In this document: one piece after another, positions 23,808-35,000 of the stretch
How the letters are laid out: the number at the start of each line of letters is the position of its first letter
Numbering within the stretch: position 1 is the stretch's first letter
NCBI RefSeq assembly: GCF_042453785.1
Contig: NC_091674.1
Location: 3,402,001-3,466,000, forward strand
Reading direction: 5' to 3'
Source: Malus domestica
Lineage: Eukaryota > Streptophyta > Magnoliopsida > Rosales > Rosaceae
DNA: 64,000 nt
Translations under genes and position numbers: made by a program
Notes under the pieces: model-generated
Told to the model about the DNA's origin: nothing
Seen by the model: the letters and a program-made list of their open reading frames with translations, nothing else
Databases searched by the model: none

Positions 23808-24866
23808 GAAGTCTTCGACAGAATGCCTATAATTTCCGCAAAGCTGAGTGTGCGTGTGACAGGTGCTGACAAGGCTAGAAAAGTAGGTGCCTCTTCGATT
23901 TCTGAGATCGGCCCTCGTGGTCTCTGAGCAGCCCAGCTTTTGAGAAAGCGAGCGTCTCTTCGATTGATTCGGAGAACGATGCATCTTCGATTTTTAAGAA
24001 AGCAATCATGATGGGGGTCTGGCTCTCGAGATTCGGGGAGCAGTGTCACTTCGATTTTTGAGAAAGTAATCATGTTGGGAGTCTGGCTCTCGAGATTCGG
24101 AGGGCGGTGCCTCTTCGATTTTGGAGCAAGCAATCTTGTTGGGAGTGTTTTCTCGAATGTGAGTAAAGGTTGGGCATGTTTGCTAGTCTACCTTGCCACG
24201 AAGCACAGAGGTTGACACACAGGGATTTTCCAATTATCCAGCAATGGTACTGTTCCTTTACCCTCTCTTCGATTTTTGAGAAAGTAGTCATGTTGGGAGT
24301 CTGGCTCTCGAGATTCGGAGGACGGTGCCTCTTCGATTTTGGAGCAAGCAATCTTTTTGGTAGTGTTTTCTCGAGTGTGAGTAAAGGTTGGGCATGTTTA
24401 CTAGTCTACCTTGCCACGAAGCACAGAGGTTGACACACAGGGACTTTCCAATTATCCAGCAGTGGTATTGTTCCTTTACCCTTGTGGGTAATAATATGGT
24501 AGCTAGACCTTCAAAATTTATGGGTCTAAACTTTATTAGTGCTGTTTCTTTGCTATTTTTTACCTTTCTTGGTCAGAGCGATGTAGTGGGAGCTGCAAGC
24601 TTTACGTGCTCAATTTTGGCAGAGAACTTTGGCAAAGTTATCTGTGGTACCCATGAGCTAGTGTTGCGTGTGGGAAGTGGGTGATTGAACAGTAAGATTC
24701 ATGTGTTTTCTACTTCCTCAGAAGTCTTCGACAGAATGCCCATAATTTCCGCAAAGCTGAGTGTGAGTGTGACAGGTGCTGACAAGGCTGGAAAAGTAGG
24801 TGCCTCTTCGATTTCTGAGATCGCCCTCGTGGTCTCTGAGGAGCCCAGCTTTTGAGAAAGCGAGCG
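23808..24866. repeat. Large internal duplications: a 218-bp tandem repeat and an outer block 914 bp apart
   Basis: Blocks at 24061-24278 and 24279-24481 are tandem copies (period 218 bp, about 95% alike by eye; GGGAGTCTGGCTCTCGAG in both). A second block, starting AGTCTTCGACAGAATGCC, occurs at 23810 and about 24724. The overlap of the two patterns shows stepwise unequal exchange. Confidence 0.85.
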
Positions 24867-25045
24867 CCTCTTCGATTTCTGAGATCGGCCTTCGTGGTCT
24901 TTGAGCAGCCTAACTTTTGAGAAAGCAAACGCCTCTTCGATTTCTGAGATCAACCCTCGTGGTCTCTAAGCAGCCCAGCTTTTGAGAAAGCAAACGCCTC
25001 TTCGATTTCTGAGCAGGCGCCTCTTCGATTTCTGAAGATCCGTCG
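24802..25045. repeat. 64-65 bp minisatellite upstream of the coiled-coil ORF
   Basis: Unit start GCCTCTTCGATTTCTGAG at 24802, 24866, 24931, 24996 and a shortened 25019. Each full unit contains CTCGTGGTCTCTGAG-like and CAGCTTTTGAGAAAGC-like segments. It ends about 120 bp before the ORF start. Confidence 0.9.
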
Positions 25046-25162
25046 AGTGCAGATTTTTATAGGGGCTGGCATTAAGTTCCAAAGCACACTTGAATCTCCA
25101 CCAGTAGCATTCTTGCACTTCTAAGATCTTGATTTGTCCAACCTCTTCTCTCTTCAACACCT

Positions 25163-25843
25163 TTGAAAATGTCTGGCCCCTCCGACCGTCGTTTTGACTT
25201 GAACCTTGTTGAAGAGGCAGCCCCGCCTTCTCCAGACAACATATGGCGCCCATCCTTCGTCTCCCCTACTGGTCCTCTTACCGTTGGGGATTCCGTGATA
25301 AAGAATGATATGACTGCTGCGGTGGTGGCCAGGAACCTTCTCACTCCCAAAGATAACAGACTACTTTCCAAACGGTCTGATGAGTTAGCTGTTAAGGATT
25401 CGCTGGCTCTCAGTGTTCAGTGTGCAGGTTCTGTGTCTAATATGGCCCAACGCCTATTTGCTCGAACCCGCCAAGTTGAATCATTGGCGGCTGAGGTGAT
25501 GAGTCTCAAACAGGAGATTAGAGGGCTCAAGCATGAGAATAAACAGTTGAACCGGCTCGCACATGACTATGCTACAAACATGAAGAGGAAGCTTGACCAG
25601 ATGAAGGAAACTGATGGTCAGGTTTTACTTGATCATCAGAGATTTGTGGGTTTGTTCCAAAGGCATTTATTGCCTTCGTCTTCTGGGGCTATACCGCGTA
25701 ATGAAGCTCCAAATAATCAACCTCTGATGCCTCCTCCTTCTAGGGTTCTGTCCAGTACTGAGGTTCCGAATGATCCCCCTCCGGTGCCTTCTCTTTCTGG
25801 GGCTCTACCGACTGCTGAGACTTCTCCTAAGCAACCCTTGTGA
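25163..25843 (+). CDS. TE-borne coiled-coil protein, 226 aa, unknown function
   Basis: Intact frame starting MSGPSDRRFDLNL. Residues about 35-95 are a conserved globular-looking segment (VVARNLLTP, then SVQCAGSVSNMAQ). Residues about 95-155 are a heptad-like, charged coiled coil (TRQVESLAAEV, KQEIRGLKHENKQL, NMKRKLDQM). The C-terminal 60 residues are Pro/Ser-rich with three diverged repeats of a PSSGA-PRNEAPN type. There is no signal peptide, membrane segment or zinc finger. A TATA-like TTTATAGGGG lies about 110 bp upstream and a poly(A)-like signal about 70 bp downstream, so a short intronless transcript is plausible. The decayed copy at 2350-2935 keeps the same domain order. It is not a recognised transposase, Gag or reverse transcriptase; a structural, Gag-like role is speculation. 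Confidence 0.55.
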   Translation: MKMSGPSDRRFDLNLVEEAAPPSPDNIWRPSFVSPTGPLTVGDSVIKNDMTAAVVARNLLTPKDNRLLSKRSDELAVKDSLALSVQCAGSVSNMAQRLFARTRQVESLAAEVMSLKQEIRGLKHENKQLNRLAHDYATNMKRKLDQMKETDGQVLLDHQRFVGLFQRHLLPSSSGAIPRNEAPNNQPLMPPPSRVLSSTEVPNDPPPVPSLSGALPTAETSPKQPL

Positions 25844-26106
25844 AGGCTCCCTCTTGTTTGTTTATTTTGACTCATGTATATGTACACATTTGTAGCTTAT
25901 CGGGGATATCAATAAATAAGTTTTCCTTCATTTCAACGTGTTGTGTTAAATACACCAAAACCTTCTTCGCTAAGTTCTTTGAATTTTCTTTTGTTGAAGC
26001 TTGTATGTTGAAACTTTCTGAATGGAGCATGTAGGTTGGGGTAGTGTTCCCTTAATTTCCCGAGTGAGGAAAACTTCTCGATTGGAGACTTGGAAAATCC
26101 AAGTCA

Positions 26107-26187
26107 CTGAGTGGGATCGGCTATATGAATCTTAGAACGCCATTGTGCTCGGTCCTGTGTCATGTCCTTCGTTAGATCCAAGTACAA
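26107..26187 (-). mobile_element. Short RTE LINE 3' fragment
   Basis: The stretch from GAGTGGGATCGGCTATATGAATC to GATCCAAGTAC matches 21834-21913 of the larger RTE fragment in the same orientation. It is followed directly by AAATGATA, completing a 14-bp repeat shared with the left edge of the larger fragment. Confidence 0.75.
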
Positions 26188-26734
26188 ATGATAATCATGT
26201 AATTTGATTTAAATGATTCGGGATTTAAATGATTTATTGCATGGATGATTTTGAGGAAATACATAAAATTTGACGCTTGAGATTGTTGAAAAACTATACA
26301 GAGTGGATCCTACAAGTACAAGGATCACTCAAATAACCATAGTACCTTCAAGACAAGGTTATACATGTTGGATAATATAAATGATTATGATCATAATACA
26401 CATGTAAATTCAATCAATTAGATAATACCCAAATGCATCAAACACATATATCAATAAATAAAGCAGTAAAAAGGAAAAGGTAAAGAATGATCTAACCTGT
26501 GATATCAAGATAGGCGTGTTGTCACTGTCCTAAAGCCGTAGACGCCTCCCTACGTGCCGGTTATAACAGCTATCTACAACTCCAAGATACAACCCTTGAA
26601 TCTCACATAGTGTCTAATCCATAAGCACGATTATGGTAGACGGGGTGCCAAGTAGTGATCAATTGCCCATTGATGATCAAGATGAGTAGGAAGATAATAA
26701 GGATTATATATGAGTACTGTAGTAGGGAGAGAAG

Positions 26735-26898
26735 ATGTCGCACTTGGTGCGATGGCAAGTGCCTTCGTCCATGAGCGGTAGGTCTCGGGTTCGAGACTTG
26801 GGAGCAGCCTCTCCATAAATAGGGGTAAGGCTAGCCGACATTCACCTCTCCCAGACCCTGCGTAAAGCGGGAGCCTTGTGCACTGGGTACGACCTTTT
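26735..26898 (+). mobile_element. tRNA-derived SINE (Au-like)
   Basis: 164 bp flanked by a perfect 20-bp target duplication, TACTGTAGTAGGGAGAGAAG, at 26715-26734 and 26899-26918. Near the 5' end are box A-like GGTGCGATGGC and box B-like GGTTCGAGAC pol III promoter motifs. The 3' end reads GCACTGGGTACGACC followed by TTTTT, the usual tail type of the plant Au SINE family (name tentative). The perfect duplication suggests a fairly recent insertion. Confidence 0.9.
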
Positions 26899-27129
26899 TA
26901 CTGTAGTAGGGAGAGAAGGAAGACATTTGAATCTATGCTAACATCTTTGTTCTGTTTGAGGAGTTCGCTATTTATTAAACTCTACATACCCCTTAATAAA
27001 AGACATGACTTCTCTAATGAATAAGACTCTTCATATTTTTTATTTAAAATAATAATAAATAAAGTTTTGAATCTTTAAGACAATAAAATAAATAACCAAC
27101 AATACATACAATCGTACCACAAATCATAC

Positions 27130-28647
27130 ATCAAAATAGAACCCTCACATTTGACATCAGAGAATGACCATGAACATGGTTGTCATTGATTGCTGACTTT
27201 GCACTTTGGACATCAGAGAATGACCATGAACACGAACCGGACGTAGTCTCCTGGTAATTAATGTTTTCTACCGAACTTTTGATAAGGTTCTGGAGGAACT
27301 GCGGGATTGGAGGAATCTTCTTAGATCTCTATGCTTGTAAAGAACCAAAAAAATAGCCAGTAGTCACAAATGCGGCTGCTGACCATCTCCTTCTGTATAA
27401 TACCATGACAGTGGCAGCACTTAAGATAGAAAAGAACCCTGCATGTGCTCCAATTACAATCCAAGTGGTCTTTCTCTTCGTCTTAATTGCACAATCCACA
27501 ATCCGGATAAGCAATCATGTGCCGTCTGGAGAGTAACTTATGTAATCAGATGCAGATGCGGTTTTCGGTATATTAAATAGATCCCCTATCCAAATGTAAC
27601 ACACACCATTACCTAAAGAATCATAAGCAAAGGCAGCCCGTGAACAATTTGCTAAGCATTCTAATCTGCATTGATCATAGCTCACACATGAAAAATTCGT
27701 AAAGTTCTTAGGATATCCAGCATTGATTTTCGCCAAAAATGAGTAATTTTCCCCAGGACTGCAGTGAAAATGAGTTTTCCTCACACAGCCATCTGAGTAG
27801 TCGTCTAGTTTCCAATTTTCCCTGACTTTGGGTTCAAATCCTTCAATGCAACCACAACTAGGAGAAGTCCGCTGATTGCAAATACTAAAAGCACCGGGCG
27901 AAGAATAAACCTCACATTGGTCCAATGGTTCAACCGCAATCAAAGTTCATCCCCTAATGCCATGGTCCCAGGCAGAAAACTTGAGCTGACCATTGATTTC
28001 AATTGTGCCTCTAGTAAAGGTATCAGGATAGGAAGATAAATTAAAAGGTATTTTATCTAGCTAAAAAGAAAAAGGACCAGGCGCAGGATTTTTCGGGTTT
28101 CTCTACGATGTAAGAACTAGTTTTCTCTTCGTACGATTATTGTATCCAAGCTCAGCACTCGGCAGCCAAGTATCCGTCAGGTGATCAAAACTCTACCATA
28201 TAACAACAGATGAATTAAATGTATCTCTTATGACAAAGTTCCCATTGTCAAGAAGCTTTGCTGCACTGGAATTGAAGACCTTTGATCTTGAATTAGCCGA
28301 CCATATTGCAACTTTGGAGGGGCTACGTAAGGTCAAGTTTCCATTTTCGACAAGTTCTAATACTGAAAATTTCAGTTTAGAAACAGGTTGTTTTCTGTTT
28401 GCGACCCAAACTACAGTCCCATGCTGTAAATTCTTGTACCAAATGCCTACGTAATAGTTTTGAGAATTACCTGGTGTGAAGAAACCGAGCTCGAATGTTC
28501 CACCTGGAGAGGTGATTGTTTGGCTGCCGGAGAGAGATTGGCCTGGAGAGATGGTGACATACGCCATGGACATACAAGCAGTGAAGGTAAGACATAACCA
28601 AAATGTTTACATGATACACTGGAGCATAGCAGAAATTTTGTATCCAT
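27130..28647 (-). pseudogene. G-type lectin receptor kinase pseudogene, copy 2, kinase domain deleted
   Basis: Paralog of the genes at 12867-15230 and 39716-42064. The start Met (28647) is followed by a frameshift in the signal peptide near 28600. The B-lectin part is readable at 28193-28573, then a Gln codon of the conserved WQSFD is a stop (about 28194). The SLG/PAN part is readable at 27515-27943 and the membrane part at about 27330-27510. At about 27320 the sequence jumps from the HRDLRR linker straight to the C-terminal tail, so the whole kinase domain (roughly 870 bp) is missing. The tail carries a 52-bp duplication (GACATCAGAGAATGACC at 27149 and 27201). It cannot encode a receptor kinase. 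Confidence 0.92.
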
Positions 28648-28945
28648 CTCTTGATAAAATTGCAACGAACGAGTTTGGATTGCTGCAAGCAGAAGGCAGA
28701 ACTTGTTCTTCCTTTGAATGAGATCTTAACCAGACATGCTATATCAAAATATATAACTTGAGTTGCAAGTCAACAAACGACTTCACATTCACAAATTTTT
28801 ATCTTTTTTCTTTTGGCTTCGTTCAATTCATCATCTTTACTATATTATTTAATATAATATAAAGTCAGACTTCATATTGTCCTTTTATTAATTAATTAAA
28901 ATATATTTTTTTGTGTAAATTTAAAATTTCAAAATTGTTATAAAC

Positions 28946-29189
28946 TGTCCTAGTTTAAGTGTGATTGTGTAAATCTTAGATTAGATTTAATTCTAATTAT
29001 TTTTTCCTATATGAACTTGTACTCCTTGGGGATGAAGGATTTCTTCTCCCTCTTATTACTATAAATAAAGGCACTACGTAGAAGGAATAACACACACATT
29101 CCTCTATACAATTCTACAAACACACATCTCTCTCTTCTCTCTTTGTCGTGGGCCCCCCATCCCCTTTTCAGTTAAAATAGGCCACAACA
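28946..29189 (+). repeat. 5' LTR of the copia element
   Basis: 244 bp, TG...CA ends. A TATAAATA box lies at about 29061-29068 and pyrimidine-rich sequence lies downstream. The downstream part matches 35521-35675. Confidence 0.85.
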
Positions 29190-30794
29190 CATAATCAACA
29201 TGCTCCTACCGATGTGCCTAGGAATCAGACGTGGAAGCTTTTTCTGCATCAAACCAGTTCATCCATATCATCATGCAATCAGGTTCTTCCAAAACAACGA
29301 TTTTTATCTCGATATTTTTTGCAACCCTGATAGTATGAACGTACATTCACCATAATACATGACCCAACTTTACGTTGTTCCAATTTTAGATTCTATATAA
29401 ATTGTGTATGCATTATATCCATAACTATTGAATTATGTGAATTTAATATTTGCCATGAATTGCATCAAATATATGTTCATTCATTAAAATTATTTGAATA
29501 TGCTTTGAATTAATTGAAAAAAAAATGAAAAAAAAAAACATCGGAAACTCTTAGGGTTCTTCGAACCCATGACCTGTGACACAAAATTGGGCTCATACGA
29601 GCCTCTTTGGGCTGTGATGCACCGGAGTCGAACCTATGCTCCATCTGAGACAACGTCGTTTTGGCATCGAACCCACGAACTAACACCGCTTTCAGTCGGC
29701 CATAGCCTCATCGTTTTTTTCCTAGGAAATCACAACCTACATTAGTGTTTAGGACCTCACCATCGTCTGCGACGATGGGTTTTTCTCAGAAAAATCGATG
29801 AACCATCAATGAATTCTTCGAATCCTTAAGGTTTCTCGGACCCCCAACGTTGAAACTTGATTTTCCGTCCAAGATTTGGGTTCCCAGTTGAACCTACATG
29901 CATCGCCTCGCCGTGACCACCCGAGGGAAGTTTCCTGAAGAGACGCTGGAGCTTTTTTCCAATTCGAATCCGACACCCAACACCGCTGGGGTGTCCTGGG
30001 TTTTCTCGACTCAAGCCTTAGTGGGTTTCTAACCCTCGGGCCTGCATCGCACAGCACCATTTGGACTTGCTGATTGCTCTTGCTACCACGGCCCATATCC
30101 AACAAACCAATTGGGTTTTTCTGTTGGACCAAGCCCACGTACCACCAGCCCAAAATCGATTTTTTCTGCCCCCCCCCCCCCCCCGTGTACTCGTCACACC
30201 AAATCAGAGCCCTTCTCGAGCCTCTGCTTTGCGCTTGAGCCTGCAACCCAATAATTTGTGATGCTGGGCCAGCCTGCATGCTAGGCCCGAGCCGATTCCA
30301 GCCTATTCTTTGGCTTGGGCCACACAGCTCCAATTTGTTCAGCACACTCGTAGGCCTTGGCTCATGTTTTTGGGCCCCGAGCTTAATTGTTTTTTTTTTT
30401 TAGACAATTTGGGTTTTATATTTTTTCACCCATACTTTAAATTTGGTCTGAAGTCCAAATAATTAATACAATTATGATTATAGACCTGAAGTTCTATTTG
30501 CATAGTTTCTTGTTGCATATTTCTGTATATATATATATTTGTGTTTGCCTGCATAAACATATGAGCTTGAAGTTCATAATTATTTCGAAACCTGAAGTTT
30601 TCTAGAAACATGCCTTGTTTTAAAACCTAATGTTTTCCTTAAAAACATCACCCATGAAAACCTGAAGTTTTTTCATGCAAATTTTAACCAATACATGTGT
30701 ATTAGAACCTGAATGTTCTACTCCTATGTGAATGGATTGATATTTTTTCTCCATTACACTAATCACATCTTGTCTTTTATTTTGTGATAGGAAC
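29190..30794 (+). other. Untranslated leader region of the copia element
   Basis: 1.6 kb between 5' LTR and gag, with no coding signal in the element direction. It includes a C16 run (30168-30184), and short CTGAAGTT-type motifs recur at 30480-30720. A 179-codon open frame on the opposite strand (29806-30345) has no recognisable motif and is judged accidental. No canonical initiator-tRNA primer site was seen after the LTR. Confidence 0.55.
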
Positions 30795-31720
30795 ATGTCG
30801 AATTTGAACAAACTCAACTTCACCGCTTTGGAGATCTCTGGAAAGAACTACCTCAAGTGAGTCCAAGATGTGAAGCTCCACCTCACTGCAAAAAGAATTT
30901 GCATCCTGCCATTGAAGATGAAACGGACAACCCGGTTGGAGAAGTAGAGAAAGCCACTGCCATGATCTTCATCCGAAAACATATTCATGACGCACTGCAA
31001 ACCGAGTACCTTGCTGAGGAAGATCCACAAGCACTATGGGTCACTTTGGCTGATCGTTTTGCTCACCAGAAGGACATCTTCTTGCCTAAAGCAAGACATG
31101 ACTAGCAGCATTTGCGCTTCCAAGACTTTAAGTTTGTGAATGAATATAATTATGAAATTTGTCGAATCCGATCACTTCTCAAGTTTTGTAACGAAACTTT
31201 GACCGAAGAAGATCTCCTGGAGAATACCTAGTCGACCTTCTTTGCTACTAATATTGTCCTGCAGCAACAATATAGAGTTCAGAAGTTCACTAAGTTTTCA
31301 TATCTGATCTCTGTTTTACTTCTCGCTGAAAAGTAGAATGAGCTGTTAATGAAGAATCATCAAGCTCGACCTACTGGGGCGATTGTTGTGCATAAAGCAC
31401 ACTATAGCACGAACCAACACCTAAAACACCAAAAGAGCCGTGATAGGGGCATCCAGAAGCCACCCCGTCAAGATCAACGGAGCCAAGGCCCATTTAAGGG
31501 ATGAAACAAAGCCCAAAAAAGCCCTAACCTCGTTCCCAATGCCCCAAACTTCAAGAATAATGGCAAAGCACCTGAAACCATAGATGCGGATATGTGTTAT
31601 CGCTGTGGTTCAAATGACCATTGGTCCCGTGTTTGCCGAGCTCCCCAGAAAATTGTAGCTAAATATCAATCTTGTTGTAAAAAGTTTGAATCAAACTTTG
31701 TGCAAGTGGACGAACCAGAG
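30795..31720 (+). pseudogene. Copia gag remnant
   Basis: ATG at 30795 starts MSNLNKLNF, typical of plant copia Gag. A TGA replaces the Trp expected after NYLK (about 30857). A readable stretch follows to about 31104, then more stops. A CCHC zinc knuckle (CYRCGSNDHWSRVC, spacing 2-4-4) is readable at about 31593-31634. Gag would form the virus-like particle and the knuckle would bind RNA; the frame is broken, so no product is expected. Confidence 0.8.
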
Positions 31721-32049
31721 AATACCAAGATGAAGGTTTCTAACTTTCAAGAGGATACCACACCTATGGAACATTATAATCTTAGACATGGACTATTTTT
31801 CTAGTTGAAATTTAAACATTGGGGCCAAATTCCACCTAGTAGCTGAACCCCCATTATGTTTTTGGTTAATTTTGAACAATTTTCCTTTATGTTTGGATTA
31901 TTTGTTGGTGATTTGTTTTTTAGATGTTAAGTTTTTTAATTAATTTCCATCCTTGAATACTTAAAAATTATTTTGAATGGATATTTGTTTTAAGAACTTT
32001 TATGCATGTGATCGATTCAAATTAATTTTCATTCTATGTATGACTAGTG

Positions 32050-35000
32050 GGGAAGTTAGTTGTCTGGCAGATAGCGCAACCACGCACATCGTTTTGTGTT
32101 AACACATCTATTTCACTAACTTCATACCTAAGAATGCACCTCTAACAACCCTTTCAGGCTCATCCAACCTAATTGAAGGATACGGTAAGGCACATATAAT
32201 GTTGTCCAATGGTACAATTTTGACCATTGATGAGGCACTTTATTCTTCACATTCCAGAAAAACGTTGTTGAGTTTTAAAGATATTAGAGATAATAATTAC
32301 CATGTTGAAACCTATGTAGAAAATGGAGTTGAATTTTTATGCATAACTTCCTACGAATATGGCCAGAAGTGTATTCTAGAGAAGATAGAGCGTATCCCGA
32401 GTGGTCTGTATACGACAATTATACGCCTCATAGAAAGCCACTATATGGCCGACCCTACCTCTGGGACTGTGCACGAAATTAAACTTTGGCATGATCGTTT
32501 GGGACACCTTGGAATCATCGCACGACCATCCACTAACCCGAAGTTTAGGTTCGATTCAAGGAATTACATGTCAAACATGTTTAATGGAAAAGCTTATTAA
32601 TAAGCCTTCTTATGACAAGATTCATTCGAATCCTCCTTCTTTTTTTTTTACAAAGGATTCAGGGGGACATTTGTGGACCGATTCACCCTTCTTACGGACC
32701 ATTTAGATATTATATGGTTTTGGTTGACGCCTCCATATGTTGGTCACACGTGTGCTTATTGTCCACAAGGAACATTGCATTCTCCAAACTGTTGGCTCAG
32801 GTTATCAAGCTCAGGGTTTACCACCCTGATTATCCAATCAAATCTATTCAATTGGATAATGCTGGAGAATTCATATCTAAAACTTTTGATGACTATTGCA
32901 TGTTAGTTGGGGTTGAAGTTGAACATCTAGTACTCTATGTTCACACCCAGAACGATCTGCCAAAGGTATTCATTAAGCGCTTATAATATTACACGCAGCC
33001 ATGTTAGTCCGCCTGAGGCCTGTTGCGACCCAACCATATAACGCCCTTCAGTTGGTTACTGGATGCAAACCTGACATATCGCATCTGCGCATTTTTCATT
33101 GTATGGTCTATGTGGGGATTTCGCCGCCCTTACGTACCAAAATAGGGCCTCAGCGAATGATGGGAATCTATGTCGAATATGATTCTCCTTCGATTATTCG
33201 TTACTTAGAACATTTGACAGGTGATCTGTTTACCGCTCATTTTGCAGATTGCCACTTTTATGAGACAGTCTTCCTGTCGTTAGGGGGAGATAAAAACGTC
33301 AACGTTCTTGAAGAATTACGTGAATTATCGTGGATGACTCCTACTTTGTCTCATTTAGATCCCTGCACCGCTCAGTCTGAAACTGAAGTTCAGCGCATAT
33401 TAGATATTTAGAGCATAGCTCAGAGCATGCCAGGTACTTTCACCGATCTAGCGCAAATGACAAAATCACATATTCCAGCTACGAGTGTGCCTGTAAAGAT
33501 AGATGTACCAAATGTACAATGGACTTCCCTCCTAGAGGCCCGGGACACCAATTTTGGTGATCCATGTACATTAGCAGCTAGCCAATCATCTGCCCCTACA
33601 CATAAGCATAGCAGACCACTTGGTTCCAAAGATTCACACCTCCGGAAGAGGAAACCCATGACACAGGCACCTGAAGAGCCTACAGTGAATCTGATTGTCG
33701 CTTACTCATTTTATCTAACTCATGAAGAAATTCTAAATTACGGAAGCATACTTGAAGAGATGAATCTATTTCTCGAGAATCGTGAGATTTCGGTCTATTA
33801 TGCTAGCTAAGATGATGTGTGGTGTAGAAATGAGATAATCATCAACGATACATTAGCATATGCAATAGCTATTGTGATCATGTTGAGCTATGACATTGAA
33901 CCCCGTTCCATTGATGAATGTCAATGTAGAATCGATTGGTCAAACTAGAAACAAGCAATCCAAGTCGAACTCGATTCGCTTGCGAAACGTAACGTGTTTG
34001 GACCTGTAACTCTTACTCCTCCACATGTAAAGCCTGTTGGCTACAAGTGGGTTTTCTTTCGAAAGTGCAATGAGAAAAATGAAATTATGCGTTACAAAGC
34101 TCGTCTTGTTGCGTAAGGCTTATCACAACGTCCAGGATTGACTATGATGAACTTATTCACCCATTATGGATGTGATTATTTTTCGCTACCTTATCAGTTT
34201 TGTAGTTTCTGAAAAACTAAATATACAGCGATGGACGTAGTAACTGCGTATCTCTATGGGGATTTTGATACAAAAATTTATATGAAAGTTCTCGAATGAC
34301 TTACATTGACTGGATCAAATATTTCCAAACCCCGAAACACGCTCTCAATTCGGCAGAGACGTTCACTCTACGGTTTGAAGCAATCTGGAAAAATATGGTA
34401 TAACTGTATAAGTGGGTATTTGACTAGTCAAGGATATGTGAACAACGAACTATGCCCTTGTGTGTTCATTAAGAAGTCACATTTCGGTTTTGCGATAGTT
34501 ACAATATATGTCGATAACATGAACCTCATCGGAATTCCTAAAGAGCTCGCTATAACTGCTCGGAACCTGAAGTCAAAATTTAAGATGAAAGATCTAGGAA
34601 AGATCGATACTATCTCGGTCTCGAGATAGAGCACCGTTCGAATGGAATCTTAGTACATCAAATGAACTACACCCAGAAGGTGTTGCACCGCTTTAATAAG
34701 GATAAAGCAAAGCCTTCTAGTATTCCTATGGTTGTTCGATCACTAAATGCAAAACAAGATCTCTTCCGTTCGAAGGAAAATGATGAAGAGATTTTGGAGC
34801 CTGAAGTTCCTTATCTAAGTGTTATAGGCGCTTTATTGTACTTAGCTCAATGCACTAGACCCAACATCTCATTCACTGTTAATTCTTTTGCGAGATATAG
34901 TAATGCACCAACACGCAGACACTGGACTGGTGTTAAAGACTTTCGTCACCTTAAGGGTACTATGGATTTTGGCTTGTTCTATCCCTATAGATCCTCGAGT

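Larger units (their letters stand above)
22449..26100 (+). mobile_element. Repeat-rich element carrying a coiled-coil ORF
   Basis: It starts abruptly at the truncated RTE end with an LTR-like stretch (TGTGGATAAGTATATAAAT, then ACGTGGTTCACCCAGATTGG). It contains several families of internal repeats and ends after the ORF at 25163-25843 and an AATAAATAAG polyadenylation-like signal (about 25911). A decayed collinear copy lies at 1100-2940, which shows that it is a dispersed repeat. No matching right LTR, transposase or reverse transcriptase was found, so the class is open: possibly a large LTR derivative without pol. Confidence 0.55.

Noticed and set aside
24170..24684. Repeated open frames with near-identical protein
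   Set aside because: The frames simply reflect the 218-bp tandem repeat and have no independent support.
24802..25045. Regular repeats as a CRISPR array
   Set aside because: Repeats are 64-65 bp head-to-tail units without spacers, in a plant genome; this is a minisatellite.
29806..30345. 179-codon open frame on the minus strand
   Set aside because: It lies antisense in the copia leader, has no recognisable domain, and its length is explained by the GC-rich local composition.
33427..33810. 127-codon plus-strand frame as a host gene
   Set aside because: It lies between integrase and reverse transcriptase of the copia element and is part of its pol polyprotein spacer.
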